Shown here: in pieces, positions 8,390-15,853 of the stretch
Layout of the letters: each line of letters begins with the position of its first letter
How positions within the stretch are numbered: position 1 is the first letter of the stretch
Origin: Pseudomonadota bacterium
GTDB lineage: Bacteria; Desulfobacterota; Desulfovibrionia; Desulfovibrionales; Desulfovibrionaceae
Assembly (NCBI GenBank): GCA_018817515.1
Contig: JAHIUD010000052.1
Coordinates: 1-52,100 of the forward strand
Length of the DNA: 52,100 nt
Reading direction: 5' to 3'
Made by a program: the position numbers and the translations under genes
Notes under the pieces: generated by a model
The model's input: the letters and a program-made list of their open reading frames with translations, nothing else
Told to the model about the DNA's origin: nothing
Databases searched by the model: none

Positions 8390-8524
8390 GGGCGATGGCT
8401 TAAATTATTCGCGTTGGGTGGAAGATCCAGGCCTGGGGCCCGGGCCTCCAGCGGGGGGGCGAGGGGCGGCTGCGGCCTTGCCCTCAGGCTTGAACGCCAG
8501 ATACTGGAGGCCTGCAGCTGACGG

Positions 8525-9019
8525 TCAGGCCCCGAAGGCCAGGGTCAGGACGTTGGCGTCGCCCAGGCGGGCGTAGGAGGCCTTGGCCAGGGTGCGCAGC
8601 AGGAACAGGCCCATGCCGCCCAGGGCGCGGTCATCCAGGTCCGCGTCCAGGTTGGCCTCCAGCCCGGCCTCCAGCCCCGGGTCCTCCGGGGCCAGGGGGT
8701 CAAACGGCACGCCCCAGTCCGTCAGGGTCAGGCTGAGCCGCCCCGGCGAATCGCCCTGTCCAGGGGAAAGCAGGGCCAGCTCCACATCGCCAAGCTCGCT
8801 GGGGTAGGCATAGTGGAAGATGTTCATGAGCATCTCCTCCAGCACCAGGTCCACGCGCGGCTCGACGTCGTTCGGCAGCCCGGCCTGATGGGCCCAGGCC
8901 AGGGCCAGCTCGCGCAAGCGCGGCAGGCTCTCCTGGTGGGCTGGCAGGCGCAGACGGTTCTGGCCGGAGCTGGCCGTTGCCGGGGTGCCTGTTGCCTTGT
9001 TGTCCTGTGCCGGGGGCAT
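8525..9019 (-). CDS. Anti-sigma-factor-type HATPase (RsbW-like)
   Basis: A 164-residue GHKL ATPase/kinase of the HATPase_c_2 type. The N-box LEEMLMNIFHYAY carries the E-x-x-x-N pair (Glu62, Asn66), DWGVPFDPL is the G1 box, and GGMGLFLLRTLA the G2 box. In partner-switching systems this protein phosphorylates the STAS antagonist and binds a sigma factor or other target. It is the last gene of a minus-strand operon, 6 nt after the STAS stop. An acidic insert (EAGLEANLDADLDD) precedes the G2 box. No sigma factor gene lies nearby, so the target is unknown. Confidence 0.88.
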   Translation of the reverse strand: MPPAQDNKATGTPATASSGQNRLRLPAHQESLPRLRELALAWAHQAGLPNDVEPRVDLVLEEMLMNIFHYAYPSELGDVELALLSPGQGDSPGRLSLTLTDWGVPFDPLAPEDPGLEAGLEANLDADLDDRALGGMGLFLLRTLAKASYARLGDANVLTLAFGA

Positions 9020-9025
9020 ACGCTT

Positions 9026-9358
9026 CTAGCTCCGGGCCAGGGCCTCTTCGCGCGTGGCGTAGACCGGCAGAAGCTTGGCGAAGCCGGACACGGTGAAGAC
9101 CTCGGCCACGATGCCGGACAGGCCGCAGAAGGCCAGGTCGCCGCCGCCAGCCTTGAGCTTCTTGGCCGCGGACAGGATGCTGCGCAGCCCCGCGCTGCTG
9201 ATGTACTCCAGCCCCCCCAGGTCAGCCACGACACGCGTGTCCCCGGCCTCCAGGCAGTTCATGCACTCGGTCTCGAAGCCCTGAGAGGTGAGGGCGTCCA
9301 TGCGTCCGCTGACCTCAAGCACGAAGAACGCGCCCTGCTTGCTTCCCTTGCATTCCAT
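9026..9358 (-). CDS. STAS-domain anti-sigma-factor antagonist
   Basis: A 110-residue STAS protein starting MECKGSK, with GGAGGGAG just upstream. The phosphorylation loop LEYISSAGLRSILSA places Ser54/Ser55 where RsbV/SpoIIAA-type proteins are phosphorylated by the kinase and dephosphorylated by the PP2C phosphatase. Both partners are its direct neighbours: the SpoIIE-type phosphatase upstream and the HATPase downstream. An open frame continues upstream through the phosphatase gene in another frame, but the SD and STAS boundary fix the start here. Confidence 0.92.
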   Translation of the reverse strand: MECKGSKQGAFFVLEVSGRMDALTSQGFETECMNCLEAGDTRVVADLGGLEYISSAGLRSILSAAKKLKAGGGDLAFCGLSGIVAEVFTVSGFAKLLPVYATREEALARS

Positions 9359-9396
9359 AAGCTCCCTCCTGCGGGGCTGGTCGCCCGCGTGTTGTT

Positions 9397-11535
9397 TCAG
9401 TTCTTGCCGTCTGTCTTGCTGGCGGCCGCGTTCAGGCCGTTGTAGCGCAGCACCAGCATGGTGATGTCGTCGGACTGCTCGGCCCCGTCGGCAAAGGCGT
9501 GCACGTCCTCGGCCAGGGCCTGGCAGGTCTCGCGCACGTTCATCTCGCCCATCTTCGCCAGCCGCTCCACCAGCCGGTCCTCGCCGTAGAGCTCCTGGGC
9601 CGGATTCATGGCCTCGGTGACGCCGTCGGTATAGAGCACCAGCGCGTCGCCGGGGTTCAGAGTCAGGGTGTCGGTGGTGAATTCCACGCCGGTCATGGCC
9701 CCGGCCACGGGGTCGCCGTGGGTGGGCAGATACTCTGGCGCGGCGCCCGCGCGCAGCAGCACGGGCGGGTTGTGCCCGGCGCTGGCGTAGTGCACCTCGC
9801 CGGTGGCGAAGTCGAGCACCGCGCAGAACACGGTGACGAACATGCACGACTCGTTGTCCTCGGCCAGGCCGTTGTTGGCCCGGGCCAGGATGTGGCCGGG
9901 GTTGGGGATGCGGCGCTGGCTCTCGCTTGCATTGGCGCCGGGCTGGGCGCTGTGGCGGTCCGCCCCGCGCCTTCTGCCCGCGCCCGCCACGGACTCGGCC
10001 ACGGCCTTGATGAGCGTGCGCGACACGGCCATGTAGAAGGCCGCGGGCACGCCCTTGCCTGATACGTCGCCGATGAGGAAGCAGAAGCAGTCCGGGCCGC
10101 AGGGGAAGAAGTCGTAGAAGTCGCCGCCAACCTCGCGGGCCGGGGTCAGGCTGGCGTAGAGCTCGAACTCGGTGTGCCCCGGCAGGGGCGGGAAGGTCTT
10201 GGGCAGGATGCCCAGCTGGATCTCGCTGGCGATGCGCAGCTCGCTCTGGATGCGCTCGCGGCTGGCCGTGGCCGAGGTAAGGTCGCGGATGTGGTCCTTC
10301 AGCGATTTCTGCATGTTGGCGAAGGCCTCGGCCAGGTCGCGCACCTCGTCGCGGCTCATGACCTCGGGCATGGCGGCGTCCAGGTGCCCGCCCGCCACCT
10401 CGCGCGCGGCCCCGCGCAGGCGTCTCAGCGGCCTGGTGATGCCTTGGGCGATGATGGCCACCAGCCCCGCCAGCAGCAGGAAGCCGCCGCCGCCAAGGGC
10501 CGCGCTCACCAGGGCCAGGCGGTTGACGTCGGCCATGAGCTCGTCGCGCGGGGAGAACACGCCCAGCGACCAGCCGGTGCTGGGCAGGGGCGCGTAGACC
10601 AGAAAGCCCGGCTTGCCCGTGTGCAGGCTGGTGGTCTCCACCAGCTTGAAGCCGCCCCGGATCATGTCCTGGCCGATGCGCCGCAGCTCCGGGTCGTGGT
10701 TCTCCTCGGCCCGGCTGAAGATGGTCTCGTTGAAGGCCACGCCCGGGGCCGGGTGGGTCACGTAGGTGCCGTTTCTGGTGATGAGCCAGGCGTAGCCGGT
10801 ATCCAGCACCTGCACGGAGGCCACCAGCCGCTTGAGCCAGTCCAGGGACACGTCCGCCGTGACCACGCCGGCCACGCGCCTGTCCCTGCCCTGGCCCTTG
10901 TAGAAGGGAGCCGAGCAGGTGGCCATGAGGGTGTTGCCGCCGCCCTCGTCGAAATAGGGCTCGCTCCAGATGATCTCTTTGAGCTCGCGCGGGATCTGGT
11001 ACCAGTCCATGGCGTGGTAGCGGTAGGCCGGTCCGCCCAGGCTGGTGTGCGTGATGCCCAGCGGCGCGCGGAAGGTGTATGGCGCGAAGTATTCCTGGTC
11101 CGCATGGCGGCCGAAGGGCTCGAAGGCGGCGGCCATGCCGAAGATCTCCGGGTTGTCCAGGAGCATTTGGCGCTGGCGGCGCAGGATGCCCGCGTCGTCG
11201 AGCAGGCCGTCCGAAAGCTCGTAGCCCAAGCCCAGGGGTACGCGGCTGATGGGCGCCAGCCGGGCCTCGATGCGCTGCACCAGGGCCTGGGCCTGGGTGC
11301 GGGCGCTCTGCTCGGCGTTCTTCAGCAGCGCCTCGCGAGCCATGAAGTACGTGGCCGTGCTCATGACCACGAAGATGGCGCCCACTGCGGAGAGCACCAG
11401 GGCCGAAAGCCGGAAGGCAATGCCGTGGCCGAAGCGGATGGAAGAAGCGTTGTTTCCGCCTGTCGGCGCGCTGTTCGATGTGGTCATTGGTCCTTTGCCC
11501 GGCTCCGTGCCTGGCTGGATGTCCGGCGTGCTCAT
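9397..11535 (-). CDS. Membrane Cache-HAMP-PP2C (SpoIIE/RsbU-type) serine phosphatase
   Basis: A 712-residue sensor phosphatase. A first membrane helix (residues 41-63) and a second (about 345-367) bracket a periplasmic Cache-type sensor containing YAPYTFRAPLG, DWYQIPRE and the GVVTADVSLDWLKRLV strand-helix. A HAMP segment (ITRPLRRLRGAAREVAGG) leads to the SpoIIE domain with REVGGDFYDFF, IGDVSGKGVPAAFYMA, YTDGVTEAMN and the metal-binding EQSDDITML. It should dephosphorylate the STAS protein encoded 38 nt downstream when the sensor is engaged. Its ATG overlaps the TGA of the binding-protein gene (ATGA), so the periplasmic binding protein is probably its ligand-presenting partner. An ATG at residue 17 could be an alternative start. 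Confidence 0.92.
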   Translation of the reverse strand: MSTPDIQPGTEPGKGPMTTSNSAPTGGNNASSIRFGHGIAFRLSALVLSAVGAIFVVMSTATYFMAREALLKNAEQSARTQAQALVQRIEARLAPISRVPLGLGYELSDGLLDDAGILRRQRQMLLDNPEIFGMAAAFEPFGRHADQEYFAPYTFRAPLGITHTSLGGPAYRYHAMDWYQIPRELKEIIWSEPYFDEGGGNTLMATCSAPFYKGQGRDRRVAGVVTADVSLDWLKRLVASVQVLDTGYAWLITRNGTYVTHPAPGVAFNETIFSRAEENHDPELRRIGQDMIRGGFKLVETTSLHTGKPGFLVYAPLPSTGWSLGVFSPRDELMADVNRLALVSAALGGGGFLLLAGLVAIIAQGITRPLRRLRGAAREVAGGHLDAAMPEVMSRDEVRDLAEAFANMQKSLKDHIRDLTSATASRERIQSELRIASEIQLGILPKTFPPLPGHTEFELYASLTPAREVGGDFYDFFPCGPDCFCFLIGDVSGKGVPAAFYMAVSRTLIKAVAESVAGAGRRRGADRHSAQPGANASESQRRIPNPGHILARANNGLAEDNESCMFVTVFCAVLDFATGEVHYASAGHNPPVLLRAGAAPEYLPTHGDPVAGAMTGVEFTTDTLTLNPGDALVLYTDGVTEAMNPAQELYGEDRLVERLAKMGEMNVRETCQALAEDVHAFADGAEQSDDITMLVLRYNGLNAAASKTDGKN

Positions 11536-12530
11536 GGGCGCTGCCCCTTGAAGAAGGCGTCCAGGCTGGGCCGGGTGTGGATGAGTTTCTGCGCCCAGAG
11601 CGCCTCGATGATGCGGGCGAAGTCCGCCGGGTCAAGGCTTCCGAGCTTGGCCCCGGTCATGATGTCCTGCATGCGCGCCAGCATGAAGCGCTGATGCGCG
11701 CGGCTCGTGGGCAGGTGCGCCTCGCGCATGCGGTTCTGCACGATGTCCAGGGCCTCGTCCGGGTGGGCGAAGGCATACTCCCAGCCGCGCAGGCTGGCGT
11801 CCGTCACGGCCCGGCAGAGGTCCGGGTCGCCCTTGAAGGTGCTCTCCAGGGTGTACAGGCCGTCCTCGGGGAAATTCAGGTCCAGGTCGCGGTAGAAGAA
11901 CACGCGCAGCTCGTCCTGGTCCAGGCCCGAGGCCAGCAGGCTGTGGAACTCGTTGTACCACATGGCCGAGGCGGCATCGACCCCGCCGCGCAGGAACAGG
12001 TTCAGCGTGTTGGACTGCGGCACGATGACCGGGTGGATGCCCAGGCGCTGGAACAGGGCCTGGGGTTGCAGGCCGAATTCGTTGTCCCACACGCCCATGC
12101 GCTTGCCGTCCAGGTCCTTGGGGGTCTTGATGGACGAGCCTGCGCGGGTGATGATCATCAAGGCCGAGCGCTGCACCAGCTGGGCCAGTAGCACAACGGG
12201 CAGGCCGTTTTTGCCCTGGCCTTGGAGAAAGTCCGCGCGGCGTTCGATGCCGGTGGCCAGGAACATGGTGGCGAACTGGGCGCGGCCGGAGGCCAAAAGC
12301 TTGGAGGCCACCACGTCCGGCCCGCCGGGGATGATCTTCATGTCCACCCCGGCCTCGGCGTAGAAGCCCTTCTCCTTGGCCACGTAGAACCCGGCGAACT
12401 GGGCCTGGGGCTGCCATTGCAGGACCAGCGCGGCGTGCTTGAGTTCCCCGGCCCGGGCCGGCAGGCTCAGGCAGAAGGTGGCAAGCAGAAGGGAGACAAG
12501 GCGCAACGCGCAGGACATGAATTTGGCCAT
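11532..12530 (-). CDS. NMT1/THI5-like periplasmic substrate-binding protein
   Basis: A 332-residue protein with a clear signal peptide (MAKFMSCALRLVSLLLATFCLSLPARA). The mature part begins ELKHAALVLQWQPQAQFAGFYVAKEKGFYAEAGVDMKIIPGG, the classic NMT1/THI5/SsuA start, followed by VVLLAQLVQRSALMIITRAGS and KRMGVWDNEFGLQPQA. Relatives bind pyrimidine precursors, sulfonates or similar ligands for ABC importers. No permease or ATPase gene is linked. Instead the gene overlaps the sensor phosphatase by 4 nt, so a sensory role is more likely than transport. The ATG at 12530 fits the signal peptide; the longer upstream start is rejected. Confidence 0.9.
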   Translation of the reverse strand: MAKFMSCALRLVSLLLATFCLSLPARAGELKHAALVLQWQPQAQFAGFYVAKEKGFYAEAGVDMKIIPGGPDVVASKLLASGRAQFATMFLATGIERRADFLQGQGKNGLPVVLLAQLVQRSALMIITRAGSSIKTPKDLDGKRMGVWDNEFGLQPQALFQRLGIHPVIVPQSNTLNLFLRGGVDAASAMWYNEFHSLLASGLDQDELRVFFYRDLDLNFPEDGLYTLESTFKGDPDLCRAVTDASLRGWEYAFAHPDEALDIVQNRMREAHLPTSRAHQRFMLARMQDIMTGAKLGSLDPADFARIIEALWAQKLIHTRPSLDAFFKGQRP

Positions 12531-12891
12531 GGTTGTGTGTAGCCGGAAGGCCGCAAAGTGTCCAGGTTCAAGGCTGGGCAAGAGTGCTTGTCGCCAGGGA
12601 TTGTGCTGGCGGCCAGCGCTCTTCCCACGCCCGCCCGGTTGACCGGCTCATCAACGCGAGTCACCGTGCCAATCCGTGTTCCCGCCCTTTGCGCCCAGCT
12701 GGTTGAGAGCGGTGAAGCGCCCGGTGTCGGGGTCAGGCGTGCGGCGGGGCCCAGCGGCGTGCGGAACCGGTCGGCCGGGGTAGCATGCATGTCCCCCACC
12801 GTTGACCCCGCCCCTTGGCGTCTGTTATCCTTTTTGCTGGCTCCCCCGCAGCTTTGATGTCGCCCACCTCTCGCCACAGGAGGTTCTGCCC
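12531..12891. other. Divergent intergenic region, binding-protein operon / ligase operon
   Basis: A 361-nt gene-free stretch between divergent operons. It contains the candidate plus-strand promoter at 12802-12831. No convincing minus-strand promoter, tRNA or riboswitch was recognised. Confidence 0.6.
12802..12831 (+). promoter_or_regulatory. Candidate promoter of the ligase-ACP-hydroxylase operon
   Basis: TTGACC and TATCCT lie 18 nt apart on the plus strand, about 60 nt before the ligase ATG. The AGGAGG ribosome site follows at about 12879. Consensus match only. Confidence 0.5.
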
Positions 12892-14412
12892 ATGATCCAG
12901 CCGGAGAACGTGGCCGCAGGGCTGCTGGCCCGCAACCTGGAGCGCTGCCCGGACAAGGCCGCCTTTCTGTGCGCGGACGACACCCTGACCCATCGCGCCC
13001 TGGCTGCGGAAGCGGCCCGCTTCGCCAACCTGCTGCAGGCGCGCGGCGTTGGCCCAGGCCAGCGCGTGGTGCTGGTCCTGCCCGACAGCTTCGCCTATCC
13101 CAAGGCCTTTCTCGGTGCCATGCTCCTGGGCGCGGTGCCCGTGCCCGTGAGCGCCATGCTCGGAGCAGAGGACTACGCCTTCATCCTGGCCGATTGCTCG
13201 GCCTCGGCCCTGGTCACCTGGGAGGACTCGCCCGCAGCCGAAGGCGCGCGCAGCACTCCGGGCGTCGCTGTGGTGCTATTCTGTGGCCTTGACGGCCCCT
13301 GGGGTCTGTCTGGCCATTCCGCGGAGTTCGAGCCCGCGGCGCATGCAGCCGGGCAGCCGGGCTTCATGCTCTACAGCTCCGGCTCCACGGGCCGCCCCAA
13401 GGGCGTGCCCCACGCGGCAGCGGACCTCCTGGGCCCGGCCGATCCCTGGGGCTCGGACATCCTGGGCGTCACGGCGGAGGACGTGGTGTTTTCAGCCAGC
13501 AAGATGTCCTTCGCCTACGGACTCCTGTCCAGCCTGACCCTGCCGCTGGCCTTTGGCGCCACGGCCGTGCTCTTTGCGGGCAAGCCCGGTCCCTATGAAC
13601 TCTTCGAATGCATCGCCCGGCACAGGCCGAGCCTGTTTTTTTGCGTCCCCACCCTATACAACCTGATGCTGCGCGCCTTTGAACCCGGCACGCCGGGCTG
13701 CGATCTGTCGAGCCTGCGCCTGTGCTATTCCGCGGGCGAGGCCCTGCCCGCCACCCTGTGCCAGGAGTGGATGTCCCAGACGGGCGTGGAGATTCTGGAC
13801 GGCATCGGCTCCACCGAGGCCTTCAACCTGTTCTTGTCCAACCGCCAGGGCCGCGTGCGCTGCGGCGCCAGCGGCGAAATCGTGCCCGGGTTCGAGGCGC
13901 GCCTGATTGCCGCTGGCGGCAACGCAGACAGCCCGGAGGTGCCCGACGGCACGCCCGGCAACCTGCTCATCCGCGGTCCTGGGCTGGCCCAATCCTACTG
14001 GGAGCGCCCGGAAAAGACCGCCGAGACCATGCTGCCCGGCGGCTGGCTGGCCACGGGCGACGTCTACGTGCGCGAGCAGGGCGTGTTCTCCCACCAGGGC
14101 CGCAGCGACGACATGCTCAAGGTGGGCGCGCACTGGGTTTCGCCCGTGCAGGTGGAGGACGCCCTGCGGCAGCACCCGGCCGTGGCCGAATGCGCCGTGG
14201 CCGCCCTGCGCGTGGAGGGGCTGCTGCGGCCCTGCGCCCATGTGGTCCTGAAGGATCCGGGCCAGGCCCAGGCCCTGCTGGGCGTGGAAATCCTCAAATG
14301 CGCTCGCGAGCTGCTGCCGACATACATGTGCCCGGTGCGCGTGGTCTTTCACAACGATCTGCCCAAGACCCCCACGGGCAAGATCCAACGTTTCCGCCTG
14401 CGCAACGCGTAG
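12892..14412 (+). CDS. Benzoate-CoA-ligase-like acyl-adenylating enzyme
   Basis: A 506-residue ANL-superfamily enzyme. The ATG at 12892 follows CAGGAGGTT. The P-loop is YSSGSTGRPKGVPH (161-174); LGVTAEDVVFSASKMSFAYGLLSSLTLPLAFGAT is very like benzoate-CoA ligases; GIGSTEAF is the adenylate motif, WLATGDVYVREQGVFSHQGRSDDMLKVG the hinge, and Lys497 in PKTPTGKIQRF the catalytic lysine. It should activate an aromatic or related carboxylate as the acyl-AMP. Because a free-standing carrier protein follows 26 nt downstream, the acceptor may be that protein rather than CoA, as with benzoate:ACP ligases of natural-product pathways. It leads a six-gene operon. Confidence 0.85.
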   Translation: MIQPENVAAGLLARNLERCPDKAAFLCADDTLTHRALAAEAARFANLLQARGVGPGQRVVLVLPDSFAYPKAFLGAMLLGAVPVPVSAMLGAEDYAFILADCSASALVTWEDSPAAEGARSTPGVAVVLFCGLDGPWGLSGHSAEFEPAAHAAGQPGFMLYSSGSTGRPKGVPHAAADLLGPADPWGSDILGVTAEDVVFSASKMSFAYGLLSSLTLPLAFGATAVLFAGKPGPYELFECIARHRPSLFFCVPTLYNLMLRAFEPGTPGCDLSSLRLCYSAGEALPATLCQEWMSQTGVEILDGIGSTEAFNLFLSNRQGRVRCGASGEIVPGFEARLIAAGGNADSPEVPDGTPGNLLIRGPGLAQSYWERPEKTAETMLPGGWLATGDVYVREQGVFSHQGRSDDMLKVGAHWVSPVQVEDALRQHPAVAECAVAALRVEGLLRPCAHVVLKDPGQAQALLGVEILKCARELLPTYMCPVRVVFHNDLPKTPTGKIQRFRLRNA

Positions 14413-14438
14413 GGCCTAGCGAACACAAGGATGATGGC

Positions 14439-14684
14439 ATGGCAGTCACTGGACAGGAACTCAAGGCGATGCTGGAGGAGATCGGGGTGAAGCCCGAGGT
14501 GGTGCGCGTGCTGGATCCTGCGGCGCCGCTGCTCAAGCAGGGGCTGGACTCCGTCGATTTTCCGGCCTTCTGCGCCCTGGTGGAGGAGCGCTTCCACCTG
14601 AGCCTGGACGATGCCTTCGCGCTCAAGCTGCGCACACTGGAGGACTTCGCCGCCCACATCAACCAGGCAGGGGGCAACCCGTGA
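14439..14684 (+). CDS. Stand-alone acyl carrier protein
   Basis: An 81-residue four-helix carrier protein. The phosphopantetheine site is GLDSVDFPAF with Ser38. Acidic helices and the terminal RTLEDFAAHI are typical of ACP/PCP domains. A neighbouring ATG at 14431 is out of frame with it; the ATG at 14439 is the in-frame start. It is not next to fatty-acid synthesis genes, so it is probably a dedicated carrier for the product of the upstream ligase. Its TGA overlaps the GTG of the next gene (GTGA), implying coupled translation. No phosphopantetheinyl transferase gene is present in the window. Confidence 0.9.
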   Translation: MAVTGQELKAMLEEIGVKPEVVRVLDPAAPLLKQGLDSVDFPAFCALVEERFHLSLDDAFALKLRTLEDFAAHINQAGGNP

Positions 14685-15814
14685 CGCGCGCCGAGGCCAT
14701 CGCCGCGTTGCGCGCCAGCGTCCACGACCTGACGCCCGGCCAGAAGATCCAGGTTGACGTCTTCCGGCCCGGGGACGCCCCCGGCGTGGGGCGGTTGTTC
14801 CTGCAGATCTACGGGGAGGACTACCCCGTGGACGAACCCTACGTGCCGGAACTGCTCATCGAAGCCAACAAGACCGGACGCATCCACACCCTCGTGGTCC
14901 GCGCGGCGGACGGCTCCGTGGTGGGCCAGGCGGGCATCTACCAAAGCTCCCCGCCCAACCGGCGCATGTACGAATACGGCCAGATCCTGGTGGACAAGGC
15001 CTACCGCAACACCTTCGCGGCCTTTCGCCTGCACAAGTTCGCGGAGCAGCACATGTTCGGGAAGCTCCCCAACGTGGACGCCCTGTACGGCGAGGCCGTG
15101 TGCCACCACCTGGTGACCCAGAAGATGTCCCGCAGCTGCGACTTCTTCGAGTGTGGCCTGGAGGTCGGGCTCATGCCCGAGGAGGCCTACGCCGGCGAGG
15201 GCGTCACGGGGCGGGTCAGCTGTCTGATGCAGGTGCGCGTGGATCATGACCGTCCGGGCGATTTCTTCGTGCCGGACTGCTGGGGCGCGCAGGTGCGGGC
15301 CATCCTGCCGTCCTGGCCGCTCACGCGCAACGTCAAGCAGGGCCTGTCCGGGCGTGTTCCGGCGGCGGACGAGGTCACGGACATGGCCGTGCAGCAGTTC
15401 GGCTTCGCCGGGGTCATGCGCTGCAACGTGGCCGAGGTGGGCGCGCAGTTTGCCGAGCGCGCGGAGCAGGAGATTCGCGAGTCCGGCGAGCTGGGCCATG
15501 ACCTGATCCAGTTTTACCTGCCCCTGGGCTCGCCGTCCGTCGGCTTCGCGGCAGAAGCACTGCGCCAGGCCGGGTGCTTCTTCGGGGGCATCGCGCCGCT
15601 GTGGTTCGGCGAAGCCGGGCAGGGCCCGGACGCTCTGCTGGTGCAGCGCTTCCTCCGGCCTGTGCCCCTGGCGGTCATCAAGACCCAGAGCGAGGCCGGG
15701 GCGGCTGTGGTGCGGATGGCGCTGGAGGACATGAATCGAGCCGGGCGAGAGTTCGGTTCGCCTATGGGCGTGGTGCCCGTGAATGTGGAGGCCGTGGGCG
15801 CGGAGCCCGCATAG
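14681..15814 (+). CDS. GNAT-like acyltransferase linked to the carrier protein
   Basis: A 377-residue protein starting at GTG, overlapping the ACP stop by 4 nt. Residues about 25-180 look like a GNAT fold: VDVFRPGDAPGVGRLFLQIYGED, a VVGQAGIYQ central strand, and YEYGQILVDKAYRNTFAAFRLHKFAEQHM corresponding to the acetyl-CoA-binding region. The C-terminal half (about 190-377) also has a mixed alpha/beta pattern that could be a second degenerate GNAT unit. Sandwiched between an ACP and a molybdenum hydroxylase, it may move the carrier-bound acyl group to or from an acceptor. The substrate is unknown, and no close named family was recognised. Confidence 0.6.
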   Translation: MTRAEAIAALRASVHDLTPGQKIQVDVFRPGDAPGVGRLFLQIYGEDYPVDEPYVPELLIEANKTGRIHTLVVRAADGSVVGQAGIYQSSPPNRRMYEYGQILVDKAYRNTFAAFRLHKFAEQHMFGKLPNVDALYGEAVCHHLVTQKMSRSCDFFECGLEVGLMPEEAYAGEGVTGRVSCLMQVRVDHDRPGDFFVPDCWGAQVRAILPSWPLTRNVKQGLSGRVPAADEVTDMAVQQFGFAGVMRCNVAEVGAQFAERAEQEIRESGELGHDLIQFYLPLGSPSVGFAAEALRQAGCFFGGIAPLWFGEAGQGPDALLVQRFLRPVPLAVIKTQSEAGAAVVRMALEDMNRAGREFGSPMGVVPVNVEAVGAEPA

Positions 15815-15853
15815 TGCCGGGGCCGCCAGGCCCGCCCAAAGATTAGGAGACCA

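Noticed and set aside
9026-11635. 869-codon minus-strand frame covering the STAS gene and more
   Set aside because: Only the last 110 codons are the STAS gene. The rest is a GC-rich shadow of the phosphatase gene in another frame.
10174-11694. 506-codon plus-strand frame
   Set aside because: Antisense shadow of the phosphatase; composition is low-complexity and no start signal is present.
11532-12530. ABC importer for thiamine precursor or sulfonate
   Set aside because: No permease or ATP-binding gene is nearby, and the gene is coupled to a signalling phosphatase.
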